Shown in pieces: positions 1-9,100 of a DNA stretch of 13,150 nt. How positions within the stretch are numbered: position 1 is the stretch's first letter; each line of letters starts with the position of its first letter. Both the position numbers and the translations under genes were made by a program. The DNA is taken from assembly GCA_964472715.1 (NCBI GenBank), contig CAYYMT010000099.1, positions 1-13,150 on the forward strand, in the 5' to 3' direction. A model generated the notes under the pieces. It was not told where the DNA came from and searched no databases. It saw only the letters and a program-made list of their open reading frames with translations. The DNA is from JAFGTP01 sp964472715. GTDB lineage: Bacteria; Fidelibacterota; UBA2242; JAFGTP01.

Positions 1-337
1 CGGAATTACCGGAAATTGTTGAGTCATATACACCGGACACCCAGATCAATGAATCCATTGTAGAAATTGCGGTTATTGAGCCATAGGGTAATTTTTTATC
101 GCCGGGATAATAACTGATAAAGGTCTCGCCAAAATCATCGGTCCGGGTCAATCCGCCGCCGGTTCCCAGCCAAACCACAGATTCGCCCTGCAATGCAATG
201 GAGGTCACGCCATTACTGGACAGGCCTTCATACATTTTTGCCGTATCAGCAGTGGTTTTTGAGAGGTGAAAATCAAAGGCCATCAGGGCGTTTGTCATCA
301 GAACAGTAAGGCAAACTATCATAAATTTTTTCATCAT
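1..337 (-). CDS. Secreted propeller-type protein, N-terminal fragment (cut by window edge)
   Basis: Only the first 112 codons are inside the window; the C-terminus lies beyond position 1. Translation of the minus strand from the ATG at 337-335 gives a signal peptide (MMKK, a hydrophobic stretch, then ALMA before FDF, probable signal peptidase I site after residue 20). It is followed by a segment of the type GVTSIALQG..VVWLGTGGGL and then YGSITAISTMDSLIWVSG. These two repeats, each a short 'gxvtaia..gd.vWvgt' unit about 40 residues apart, resemble blades of BNR/Asp-box or two-component-regulator-type beta-propellers. Such proteins are common in FCB bacteria and are often T9SS cargo, but the C-terminal sorting domain that would prove this is not visible. 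The start is set by GAGGTG five bases upstream, and by the stop of the preceding lipoprotein gene overlapping it by one base (TAATG). It is the last visible gene of the sprA operon. The product is extracytoplasmic; its function is unknown. Confidence 0.75.
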   Translation of the reverse strand, partial: MMKKFMIVCLTVLMTNALMAFDFHLSKTTADTAKMYEGLSSNGVTSIALQGESVVWLGTGGGLTRTDDFGETFISYYPGDKKLPYGSITAISTMDSLIWVSGVYDSTISGNS

Positions 338-1377
338 TATTTCACCTCAAAATATTCATCGCTGAAATCGTAGCGGGAGGGCCGGTGCTTATCATAAATG
401 TGTATCTTACAATATTCGGAAGTCACATCATCGGGTAAAGTCCACTGGAATTCAGTTATTTTACCGGGCTGTTCCGTAACCGGCACATAAGTCGGGTCCT
501 GAGCATTGGCATTAGCGGTAAATTCCACCACTACCGTATCCACAAACGCCTGGTCCCATTGCACAGTGATTGTCTCACCCTGCTCAAAACTGGTTGTTGA
601 ATCGGGATAGATCACTGCTAATCCCGGATTCTTTAGTTTCTGGTCCAACTTATTGCTTACATTATTATTTTTGTCCACAGCGATGAAATAAAAATGCCAA
701 AAACCGTGAAGTTTACTGGCCTGGTTGGTAGGAAATTCAATTGAATAAATACCGTCCCCTGCTCTTTGGTCGCCGTAATTGCCATCATCACGCAATAGCC
801 AGGAATTATCGATCATTTCGCCGTCCGGCTGTTCGATGGTTACCTCAACATATTGAATATCGCTTAACCCGTCAGGGTCTGTAACTTTGATCTCAAACTT
901 TACCCGGTCGCCCTTTTCAAATTCATCAGGTGCGTCGTAAATATAAATTTCCGGCGCTTCATTGGCCATGGCCCGCAGGGTGTCTTCTACCGGGCCGCTG
1001 CTGTTTTCATCGGTGTCAAAGGCTTCCGCCACGACTTTGTATATTCCTTCCGGCATATTCTGAAAGGTACTTGTAAATTCGCTGTTATCGGGGATAATGT
1101 CACCATGAGTGCCGTCATCAAAAAGATTTCCCTGCTCCAGCCGTGTTTCACTATCACTGCTGTCGGTATAATAAAGGCTGTATTGGATCCTTGTCACATC
1201 CTGATACCCCTGGGGATCATTGGCGCGGACCGATACAAAAAGCGATTGCTCCGCCGGCATGTAATTAATCTGAATATCCTCAATAACCGGGTCTTCGCCC
1301 AGCTGATCATTGGTAAAATCACCGCACCCAACCAGTATAATGGCCAAGAGCAGTATGCTGCTTATCTTTATTTTCAT
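337..1377 (-). CDS. Lipoprotein with tandem Ig-like / choice-of-anchor-X-type domains
   Basis: A 346-residue predicted lipoprotein. The start at 1377 is preferred over an upstream in-frame ATG at 1416 because it gives a compact lipoprotein signal (MKIKISSILL..., lipobox LVGC with Cys18) and has AAGGAC four bases upstream. The longer form would overlap prmA and put 13 polar residues before the signal. After a short linker there are two related beta-rich domains, roughly residues 30-135 and 140-245. Each carries a DDGxxGD motif (residues 87-93 and 197-203) followed by an aromatic or Tyr-Ser strand, as in the 'choice-of-anchor X' family. A third domain (about 252-346) begins with an IYPDS...F..GETITVQWD pattern, resembling the Kre9/KNH-like Ig fold. 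The Asp-rich loops may bind calcium (inference). It is probably anchored in the outer membrane, facing the periplasm or the surface. It starts 8 nt after prmA and overlaps the next gene by 1 nt. No enzymatic motif was seen; a structural or adhesion role is the best guess. Confidence 0.8.
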   Translation of the reverse strand: MKIKISSILLLAIILVGCGDFTNDQLGEDPVIEDIQINYMPAEQSLFVSVRANDPQGYQDVTRIQYSLYYTDSSDSETRLEQGNLFDDGTHGDIIPDNSEFTSTFQNMPEGIYKVVAEAFDTDENSSGPVEDTLRAMANEAPEIYIYDAPDEFEKGDRVKFEIKVTDPDGLSDIQYVEVTIEQPDGEMIDNSWLLRDDGNYGDQRAGDGIYSIEFPTNQASKLHGFWHFYFIAVDKNNNVSNKLDQKLKNPGLAVIYPDSTTSFEQGETITVQWDQAFVDTVVVEFTANANAQDPTYVPVTEQPGKITEFQWTLPDDVTSEYCKIHIYDKHRPSRYDFSDEYFEVK

Positions 1378-1381
1378 AAAC

Positions 1382-1387
1382 GTCCTT
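1382..1387 (-). promoter_or_regulatory. Ribosome binding site of the Ig-like lipoprotein gene
   Basis: AAGGAC on the minus strand lies four bases before the ATG at 1377 and overlaps the prmA stop codon (TAAGGAC). It decides the start in favour of 1377 rather than the upstream ATG at 1416, which lies inside prmA. Confidence 0.65.
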
Positions 1388-2234
1388 AATTTTTCCGGAC
1401 TAAAAACGCTATCCATTCGTTTTTAGTCAATTCCTTTTCTATAGTAGTTTCATATTGTTTGAGTATTTTTGCAAATTCATTCCGCTCTTCCACCAGAATA
1501 CCGGTTAAGATCACAGGGCCGGAATAGCCCACCTTATTCAGAGTTTTCAGCAGCGCGACATTGGGATTGAACTGAATATTGCTGACAATAAGGTCAAAAT
1601 CATAAGTATCCAGTTTTGTCACATCGGCAATCTGCATTTCGCCTTTGCACCGGTTGATCCCAAGATTTTCCTTAAAATTTTCGGCGGCTTCGGGATCAAT
1701 TTCCACGGACCGGACTTTTCCGGCGCCCAGTTTCAATGCGGTAATGGTCAGTATTCCCGCGCCGCAGCCGGCGTCCAGTATTTTCATGCCTTCCTGTAAA
1801 TTTTCTTCCAGCAATTGGGTAGCAAGCTGTGTGGTTTCATGAGTCCCCGTGCCAAAGGCCATACCGGGACGCATTTTTATAGGTATCGGAACGGATTCTT
1901 CAGCTTCGATCCATTCGGGATAGATTGTGATCTTGTCACTGATCTTTTGGGGTGTAAAATAGGTCTGCCAATTCAAATGCCAATTTTCATCCTCAATAGA
2001 CTGATCAAGAAGACGAAAATCCTTGTTGCCGGTGGAAAACAAAAATTGTTCAATTTCATCCACAAGCATATCGCTTGTACCGGCATCGAAATACAATATC
2101 AATCCATTGTTCTGCTCCGTGATACCCAGACAGCCCAGGTCAAAAAGAAACCCGGCCAGTTGCCCGTCCTTATCATCGACATTGAACAATTCGATTTTTC
2201 GCCAGCTATCTTTTTTTTCTTTGGAATAGGTCAT
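1386..2234 (-). CDS. prmA: Ribosomal protein L11 methyltransferase PrmA
   Basis: A 282-residue cytoplasmic SAM-dependent methyltransferase, close in length to E. coli PrmA (about 293), which trimethylates ribosomal protein L11. The N-terminal substrate-recognition part (residues 1-75) is divergent. It is followed by the family-typical EDENWHLNWQ (81-90), the diagnostic FGTGTHETT (127-135), SAM motif I with ILDAGCGAG (152-160), the acidic end of the next strand (VEID, 177-180), and SNIQFNP (218-224), which takes the place of the family's ANIL-type motif. VILTGILVEE (241-250) also fits PrmA. The start at 2234 is chosen over an in-frame ATG at 2303 because it has GAAGGAAG seven bases upstream and lies 2 nt after the stop of the upstream gene; the longer form would overlap that gene by 67 bases. 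A housekeeping gene here is probably just carried in the operon; no link with secretion is evident. A related protein methyltransferase with another target cannot be excluded from sequence alone. Confidence 0.92.
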   Translation of the reverse strand: MTYSKEKKDSWRKIELFNVDDKDGQLAGFLFDLGCLGITEQNNGLILYFDAGTSDMLVDEIEQFLFSTGNKDFRLLDQSIEDENWHLNWQTYFTPQKISDKITIYPEWIEAEESVPIPIKMRPGMAFGTGTHETTQLATQLLEENLQEGMKILDAGCGAGILTITALKLGAGKVRSVEIDPEAAENFKENLGINRCKGEMQIADVTKLDTYDFDLIVSNIQFNPNVALLKTLNKVGYSGPVILTGILVEERNEFAKILKQYETTIEKELTKNEWIAFLVRKN

Positions 2235-2236
2235 GA

Positions 2237-3145
2237 TTAATCTTCCTTCAAAATATAATCCAGCACAACCTGTCCCACCTGGCGCAGGCTTTCCGGCGAA
2301 CATTTATCCGGCGTGTCGGCATGGGTGTGCCAGTAATTGGTGAATTTATCGGGATAGGTAAAATCAATAATATTAATTGACGGAATGCCGGCAATTTCCG
2401 CCAAAGGCACATGGTCGTCATAGATTTCATAACCGAGATGGTTTTGAAAAGCATCGAAGCCACGGTCTTCGGCAATTTGCCAGATTTCCTTGACCAGTTT
2501 TTTATGGTATCGGTAGGAATTGCGTTCGATCGGAATTTCCAAATGGCTGTCACCGATCATGTCCACAATAATTGCTTCGGAAATATTTGTCACCGGCAGA
2601 TTAGCGGCAAAATATTTGGAGCCCATACAAAAATATTCCTCACTGCCATGGTAGCCATAATCCTCGGCATCGAAAAAAACCAGGTAAATCGCGCGGTCAG
2701 TCTCCTTATTCTGAAGAAGTTCAGCCAGATGCATCAGCACCGCGATACCGCTGGCGCCGTCATTTGCGCCTAATATCGGTTGGTCACGCTTTGCCGGATC
2801 GGGATCATATTCCGCCCGCGGACGGGTATCCCAGTGAGCGCCGATCAGGAGGCCGTTGCCTTTTTCCATATTAAAGCCGGCAATGATATTGGTCAGGTCA
2901 AAAGTAACAGAATCCCGTTCCACATACTGTTCAAAATCCTGGCGAATCACCGTATCAGCATAATCTTGCAAAAAATCCATATAAAATTCTTTGGCTTGCC
3001 TATGTCCCGGTGAACCGGGATGGCGGTACCCTATCTCCACCTGCTGTACCAGGTATTCCATAGCTGTTTCGCCATTAAATTCTTCAGACCCGGTATTCCG
3101 GCATGAAACCAAAAATATTAACACAATAAAAATTAAATTTTTCAT
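2237..3145 (-). CDS. M28-family zinc lipoprotein, probable glutaminyl-peptide cyclotransferase
   Basis: A 302-residue lipoprotein. The start at 3145 gives a signal MKNLIFIVLIFLVSC with lipobox Cys15; the longer frame from 3181 overlaps sprA and adds 12 non-signal residues. The body shows the M28/glutaminyl-cyclase motif series: GAHWDTRP (102-109), GANDGASG (126-133, Asp129 a predicted zinc ligand), VFFDAEDYG (156-164, Glu161), IVDMIGD (193-199, Asp195), YDDHVPL (242-248) and YWHTHADT (271-278, His273). The DDH-x-P-L motif plus a late His that follows an aromatic-Trp pair is typical of glutaminyl cyclases, which convert N-terminal Gln to pyroglutamate. Generic M28 aminopeptidases share only the metal site. 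The likely location is periplasmic and membrane-anchored. The gene begins 1 nt after the sprA stop and ends 2 nt before prmA. Only a weak GGGG serves as ribosome binding site, suggesting coupling to sprA translation. An aminopeptidase remains the alternative. Confidence 0.85.
   Translation of the reverse strand: MKNLIFIVLIFLVSCRNTGSEEFNGETAMEYLVQQVEIGYRHPGSPGHRQAKEFYMDFLQDYADTVIRQDFEQYVERDSVTFDLTNIIAGFNMEKGNGLLIGAHWDTRPRAEYDPDPAKRDQPILGANDGASGIAVLMHLAELLQNKETDRAIYLVFFDAEDYGYHGSEEYFCMGSKYFAANLPVTNISEAIIVDMIGDSHLEIPIERNSYRYHKKLVKEIWQIAEDRGFDAFQNHLGYEIYDDHVPLAEIAGIPSINIIDFTYPDKFTNYWHTHADTPDKCSPESLRQVGQVVLDYILKED
2242..2249 (-). promoter_or_regulatory. Ribosome binding site of prmA
   Basis: GAAGGAAG on the minus strand lies seven bases before the ATG at 2234, within the last codons of the upstream M28 gene. 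It fixes the prmA start and excludes the longer reading from 2303. Confidence 0.65.
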
Positions 3146-3146
3146 A

Positions 3147-6100
3147 TTAGCCCCGGATTGCAATGTTAACATCAAATCCATAGTTCAAATTTTTTCGTTC
3201 ACCGGTTGTATTATTATTATTGATCTGATACTGGAGAAAAACACCACCGGTCACTTTATCGGAGAATGAATATCCGATACGGGGTTTTATGCTTAAATTA
3301 CTACTCTCATTACCGACCACTAACTTTTCCATATCCGCCTGTTTGTTTTTGGATTTTGAGTCATTATACTCAAAAGCCAGAGTAAAATCAATATTATTGT
3401 CGAAGCGTTTATTTTCCATAAAGGGCAATGGTATGGTTATTCCGCCACGGTGTTTATAATTCAAATCAAAACTGAAACTGATTTGTTCCTCCTGGGACAT
3501 ACCGCCGTCCTGGTTGCGAATGGATTTGGAAGTGTTGGCGCGAAAATTGGAATTGATGTCTTTTTTGAATTTCATGCTCACCCCTACCAGTGGTGAAAAT
3601 CCCATTCTATAGTTGGAAGTCCTCAGTTCGTCATCTTTGAAGGTTTCATCTTTTTTACCGGTAAAACTGTGATCCAGGGAGAGTGACTGAAAAAACTTGT
3701 CTACGAAGGGGATTTTTTCCAGGCCGCTGATCCGCACTGTCCAGTTGGGAAAAGGTAAACCTTCATCACCCTTATCGCCCATGGGAATATAGTCCTCGGA
3801 AACAGTTTCTGTTTCTACACCCTGATTAAAATTAGAAGAGGTTGCATATCCATAATTAAATGAAGTTTTGATATTTTTCATAATATCCAAACCTGACCGG
3901 GCAGTAAGGGATTTCTTATTCTGATAAATATTGACAGATGATTGCAATGTATCCAATACAGCAAGCCCCGGGTCCTGAGATAAACCCAACCGGTAATCCA
4001 GACCGGCATGGCCCACTTCTCGAAATCCGTTATTAACCGAATTTTGATCAGAATAACTGATCTGAATGGGTTGTAGTTTATTCAGATATTTGTGAATACC
4101 ATCGAGAATCGGATGGCCCTCTTTGGCTTTGGGTGATTCTTCTTCACTGTCGGGGGTCTGATTCCTGCCGCGGGAATTCCTGGGTGATCCTCTTCGGCTG
4201 GAACGGCTGGAGCGGCCACCGGATGAAGCGGCTTTGCTTTTTCCACCGCCATCATAAAAGGATTTGAATACCTGGGCAATGTTCAAACTGGTAGATGCCG
4301 ACAGCATGTTAGTATTCATCAATTTATCAAGATATACAGAAGGACTAACCACCGGTTCATTCCAACTATATTGTGAAGAATAACTTAAGTTAGGTTTTAA
4401 CCATGAAAATAACTGGGGATTGAAAGTAAAGTCATACTTTTCCTGGACCGTTTCGTTGGTACCGAACCGGAATTGTTTGAAGTATTCCCACTTTTCATCG
4501 GCAATTTCATCGAGATTATTATTCATGCTGCGGGTATAGCCCATTTTAATATTGTCCGTCATTTTATAGCCAAAATTAATGCTTTGATTCATGCGCATGA
4601 TGTGTGTCCTGGTGGTATCAGATTTGACATTACGGGGAATTTTCAACTTCATTTTTTCAGAAGCGTCAAAATTGTAAGAGAATTTATCCGGTGTATAATA
4701 GAGTTTCATGTCCGAATAATTCGGCCCGATGATGGGAATATTTTCCGCCCATTTCAATATCTGTATATAATTGTCCCGGCCAAAGGGAATATTATAGGAA
4801 AGTCCGGTGGTATACTGTTTATCTTCCTGATTTTTTACATTAAGATTTGAGTTTTCCGATTGTTTGACGGAAAATTTAAGGGATAATTGATCCACTGTAT
4901 ATTTTGTCAGCCAAAAATCCGAGGGTCGCTTGGAAATACTGGTATTGACCCCATATCCCTGGTTTTGTGTAATAACGCTGTCCGGTGGGTGGTCTCCGGC
5001 CAGAATATCCGTACCCGGCAAGTACTTGGGTTTATCTTCGCTGTAATTGACAGTACTGGTCACCGGAATGTTAAGCCCCCACCTGGCGGGGAAAAATTTA
5101 TGCAGATTCAACCGCGCGCTGGTGGAATAATCAAGACGGTTATTTAAAGAATTGGCCTGGGAACTGGGTTGCTGTTCTACATTATGAAAATCCGCATCCC
5201 GTCTTGAGGTATTAAAATTGATGCTGGCAATATCAGCCATATCCAGAGAGAATGAAGCACGGGCAGCGGTACCGGCGTTTTTTCGCACTTCGGAAACCCG
5301 CAATTCATCCAGCCAGACTTCACCGAAAACTGTTTCATCGCCCATGTTGATGAGCCCGGTTTCCATTAATTTGATACGGGAAATTGAGGGTGTGCCATAG
5401 ATGATGATCTCTTTGCCGGTATAAGCGCCCTCTTTCACTTCTTTATAAACACGGATTGTGCCATAAGTTTCATCGTCAAAGAGCCAAAACTCCTGCAAGC
5501 CCTGAGAATTTTTGGTTTCATAGGTTTCCATGTCATATTTTTTCAGGCCGGTCATAAAATCCATATCAACATTAAGATGGTTGCGTTTGTCCCAGCCGCC
5601 ATAGATGGGTTTGCGGATTTCAAAAAATTGCGGTGAATTCCCGGCTTTTCCAAAACGCATGAAGTAATGAAGCGGCGTTTTTTCGCCATCCATATAATTT
5701 TCCACATTGCCGTGAACAAACATTTTCAGACGCTTGTAATTGATCAAACTTAATCCCTGGGCATCGAGGACATCCTTTTCCGCCGAAGCGATTTGACCGG
5801 GCTTTAATCCCAGTGACCCTTCAACTTCATCATAAATTTTCAATACCAAAGATTGTTCTTTCCGCTGAACTTCATTGACCTTATCATATTCACCTTCAAC
5901 ACCTTCAGGCGGTTCATAATCGGTATTCTCTTCTGTATTTTTTACAGTGGTGGCAAAGGTTTTTTCCTGTGGAACATAGGAGTTGGTATCAGGTTCGAGA
6001 AAAACGCCATTATCAAAAGTATTGGCAATTCCATTGGCTTCCCATTCATTTCTGACCATTTCAATTTTTGCAATAGCGATAGTCGCCTGCTCTTCACTGA

Positions 6101-9100
6101 CGCCGTCCATCCACAAGCGCAGCGCCTCTACATACTGGAAAGAAAAACTCTCATCGTTAAAGACTTCGGGATGAAGGTTTTTAAAAGCGATCAGAGGTAT
6201 ACGATATAACCGCCAGCCGGTCTTTTCACCATTATCAAACTCTGTTTCATCTTCAAAATAAACATTTTCCACCATATTCTCATTGAGATCAATTTCCACA
6301 GAGCGATAATTATTGGCCAGATCAATGGTGGGATTATCATTTCTGTTTTCCGTATCCGGCCGGCCATTGGTGGCGCCGTCTTCTTTGTTGTCTTCGGTTC
6401 CATTAACAGTCCGTAAATATTTATATTCATAGGTACCGGCGCGGTAATTAAAATCGTCCAAACTCGGGTCTTTGGGATTCCGAAGGTATTCCCTCAGCCG
6501 CTCATCACCATAATATAATGTGTCATACACCATGGTATTGAAATCCCTGACAATCAAAAACTCATCTTCGTTTTTCAATCCGTCCAGCCCGATATCTTCA
6601 CCGGGATCATAGCGGTTATTGGCATAATCCTGATATACATCCTCGGTATTCAATTTTCGATCGGGAATCTGGTCTTCACTGATAGTGCCAATATCCAAAT
6701 GCAATTTTCCCACATTACCGCTGGGTTTCAACCATATATCAATAAATTTTGTTTTAGCCTGGTTTGTGGAACTCACCGGAAAAAAGTATGATATTCCGCC
6801 CCAGGCCTCTTCTTTCAGACTGGCAGGCGCATTAACCCCAACTCCCGGCGCGGCTTCCGGTTCCAGTGTCATATAGAGTGGGCTGGTGCGCCGGTCCTGT
6901 TTGTTTCGGCCCAGATCTTTTTGCGGCCAGATATCAGTGAGCATTACACCATCGTAATCCACATACCAAAAGACATGTCCACCCATAAAATTTTGATTAA
7001 ATACAGTATGCTCCGATTTTTTTTCCGGCGGAGCAGACTTTGACCAGAAATTTTTGGTCAGCACCGGCGAGATTGTACGTTTACTGCCCTCAAAATCATC
7101 CACATAGGCGACACCATCATGATCGCCGGTTTCTTTGTTGTTACTGGTATTGGGATTTGGAAGCACCCTTGCAATTTCACCCTCCATCCTGAAGGAGGAC
7201 TGTTTGTCTGTATCGACTAATGGCAAGCGGTCCAGGGCTTTGGTCAGAAAACCCAAATCTTTTTGATAACGGCCGTTGATATCAAAGACAAAATTGGCCA
7301 TTGGTTCATAGCCTACCTCAACCTTATCATCAACAACGGATTTGCTATAATACAAACCGGTGGCGCCGATAAAATTCTGTTTATCCGGGCCAAAAGCATA
7401 CTCGGCGCGCGCCCCCAAAATGGTTTTTTTCTTTAACTGAAAGAAGGAATTCTTTTCATATTTTATATCCAACTTCGCATCCGGATTGGTGGCCTCGTCC
7501 CGGTAAATATTCAGCATACCGCTGAAATAATCAATTTCATAATCAGTGCCTTTGACCAGTTTCTGGCCATTCAGTGTAATTTCCTCACTGCCTTCCATCA
7601 GCATGGGCGGCAACTGGATCATGGAACTGCGGTTTTCATACTTGACACGAATAACAAACTTTGTTTCACCGACAATATCATCCCGGGAAGTTCGCAGATT
7701 TTTATCATACATGACTTGATTATCATAGCCTTCAATGTTGGGGTTTCCTTCGCCACCTTCAGAAGGATCGTATTCAAAAGGCTTGAGATAAGGAAACATC
7801 AATTCACCGGTGCTGAGTCGTACCAGTCCGGTGCCCAGATCCACCATATCATCCTGCCCCGGCGCACCTGTAGCATCCCTGATGTCGAGGCTGAATTTTT
7901 TCAAAAACGTTTCTCCGTCATTCTGGTCCATGGGCTCAAGTCCGCTTTTTCCATCATACATGATTTGCAGATCAAACCCGGTGGAATCAATGCCGGAGGC
8001 CTGCAGATCATAAACATTGCGCCACATCAGATCCCAGGTGGGATGACTGCCATCGGACACAACATTTGTCTTGATCAATTTTAAACTGATATCATCGGTG
8101 GCGGTTGTATCGGAGAGATCACTATCCCAATCGCCATAGGCGCGAATAATATCACCGCTTTGTTTGTCTCTGACAGAATAAGCCACCGCCAAAACCGCGT
8201 TCTGAAACGTCCGGTGCATTTGAATAAATCCGAAATCCGCACTATAGGAATAATCAACCCCTTCTTCCAGGCGCTCAAAATAACCGGTTTTATTATCGGA
8301 TTCATACTCTTCCGGATTGTTGGGATCAACATAGGCCACACCTTCTTTGGAACTGGAAGACTCATAAGGTACTGATTTAAAAACTTCCAGGTCCCTCACA
8401 ACTTCCCTGGTAGGCTGAAAGAGACCGGTTTCAATGAATCCGTCCCAGTGCCGTGCCCGGAATTCTTTGTCAAGATAAAAATATTTATCGCGGACATATT
8501 GGTATTCGGGGATATCAATCTCGGTTTTCTGGGCGCCGCCTTCATAGCTCATCTTTTGCTTTTCACCCTTTTCCACACTGGCAATGGTGGTCAGGTTGAT
8601 GGGACCAAATTTCATATCGGCCTTAATACCGAACAGGCCACTGTTTTTGCTGGAAAAAGTCACATATTTGGTTCCCGGCAGTGCCAGAGAAATATTACCG
8701 GCGCTGACATTCTGGACAATTTCATCTTCTTTGCCGGTATAATGGATACGCATATTATTTTCAAAATCAAAGGAACGCTCGCTGTCCTGATCCACCAAAA
8801 TACTGATGCGGTCCCCAATGGTTCCTTCAATATTGAAACGCATTTTTTGGTCAATCTTAAAATCTGAGGATTTTCCATCCTGAATGTTGGTAGCGACCAT
8901 ACTGCGCTGGCGATTATTCATCTGGCCGGAGATATTGATATTCCCGGATACACGCAGCGCTACTTTCTGTCCGGCAATCTCGGCGCCGATCAATTCCAGG
9001 GAGCGGTTACCACCGGCACCGGCTGTTTTGCGGGTATTCTCGATTCCCATCTGCCGGATATTTTCCCGCATATTAGAGTATTTTTTTCGATTATAATACT

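Noticed and set aside
1378..1416. Longer N-terminus of the Ig-like lipoprotein from the ATG at 1416
   Set aside because: It would overlap prmA, place 13 polar residues before the lipoprotein signal, and ignore the good AAGGAC site before the ATG at 1377.
1965..1986. Two AATTGGCA copies (minus strand) inside prmA, equal to the dyad arm core
   Set aside because: They are explained by the conserved codons of ENWHLNWQ and are unlikely to be operator sites.
2235..2303. Longer N-terminus of PrmA from the ATG at 2303
   Set aside because: The extra 23 residues do not fit the PrmA family and overlap the M28 gene; GAAGGAAG precedes the ATG at 2234.
3146..3181. Longer N-terminus of the M28 protein from the ATG at 3181
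   Set aside because: It overlaps the sprA end and buries the lipoprotein signal that begins cleanly at 3145.
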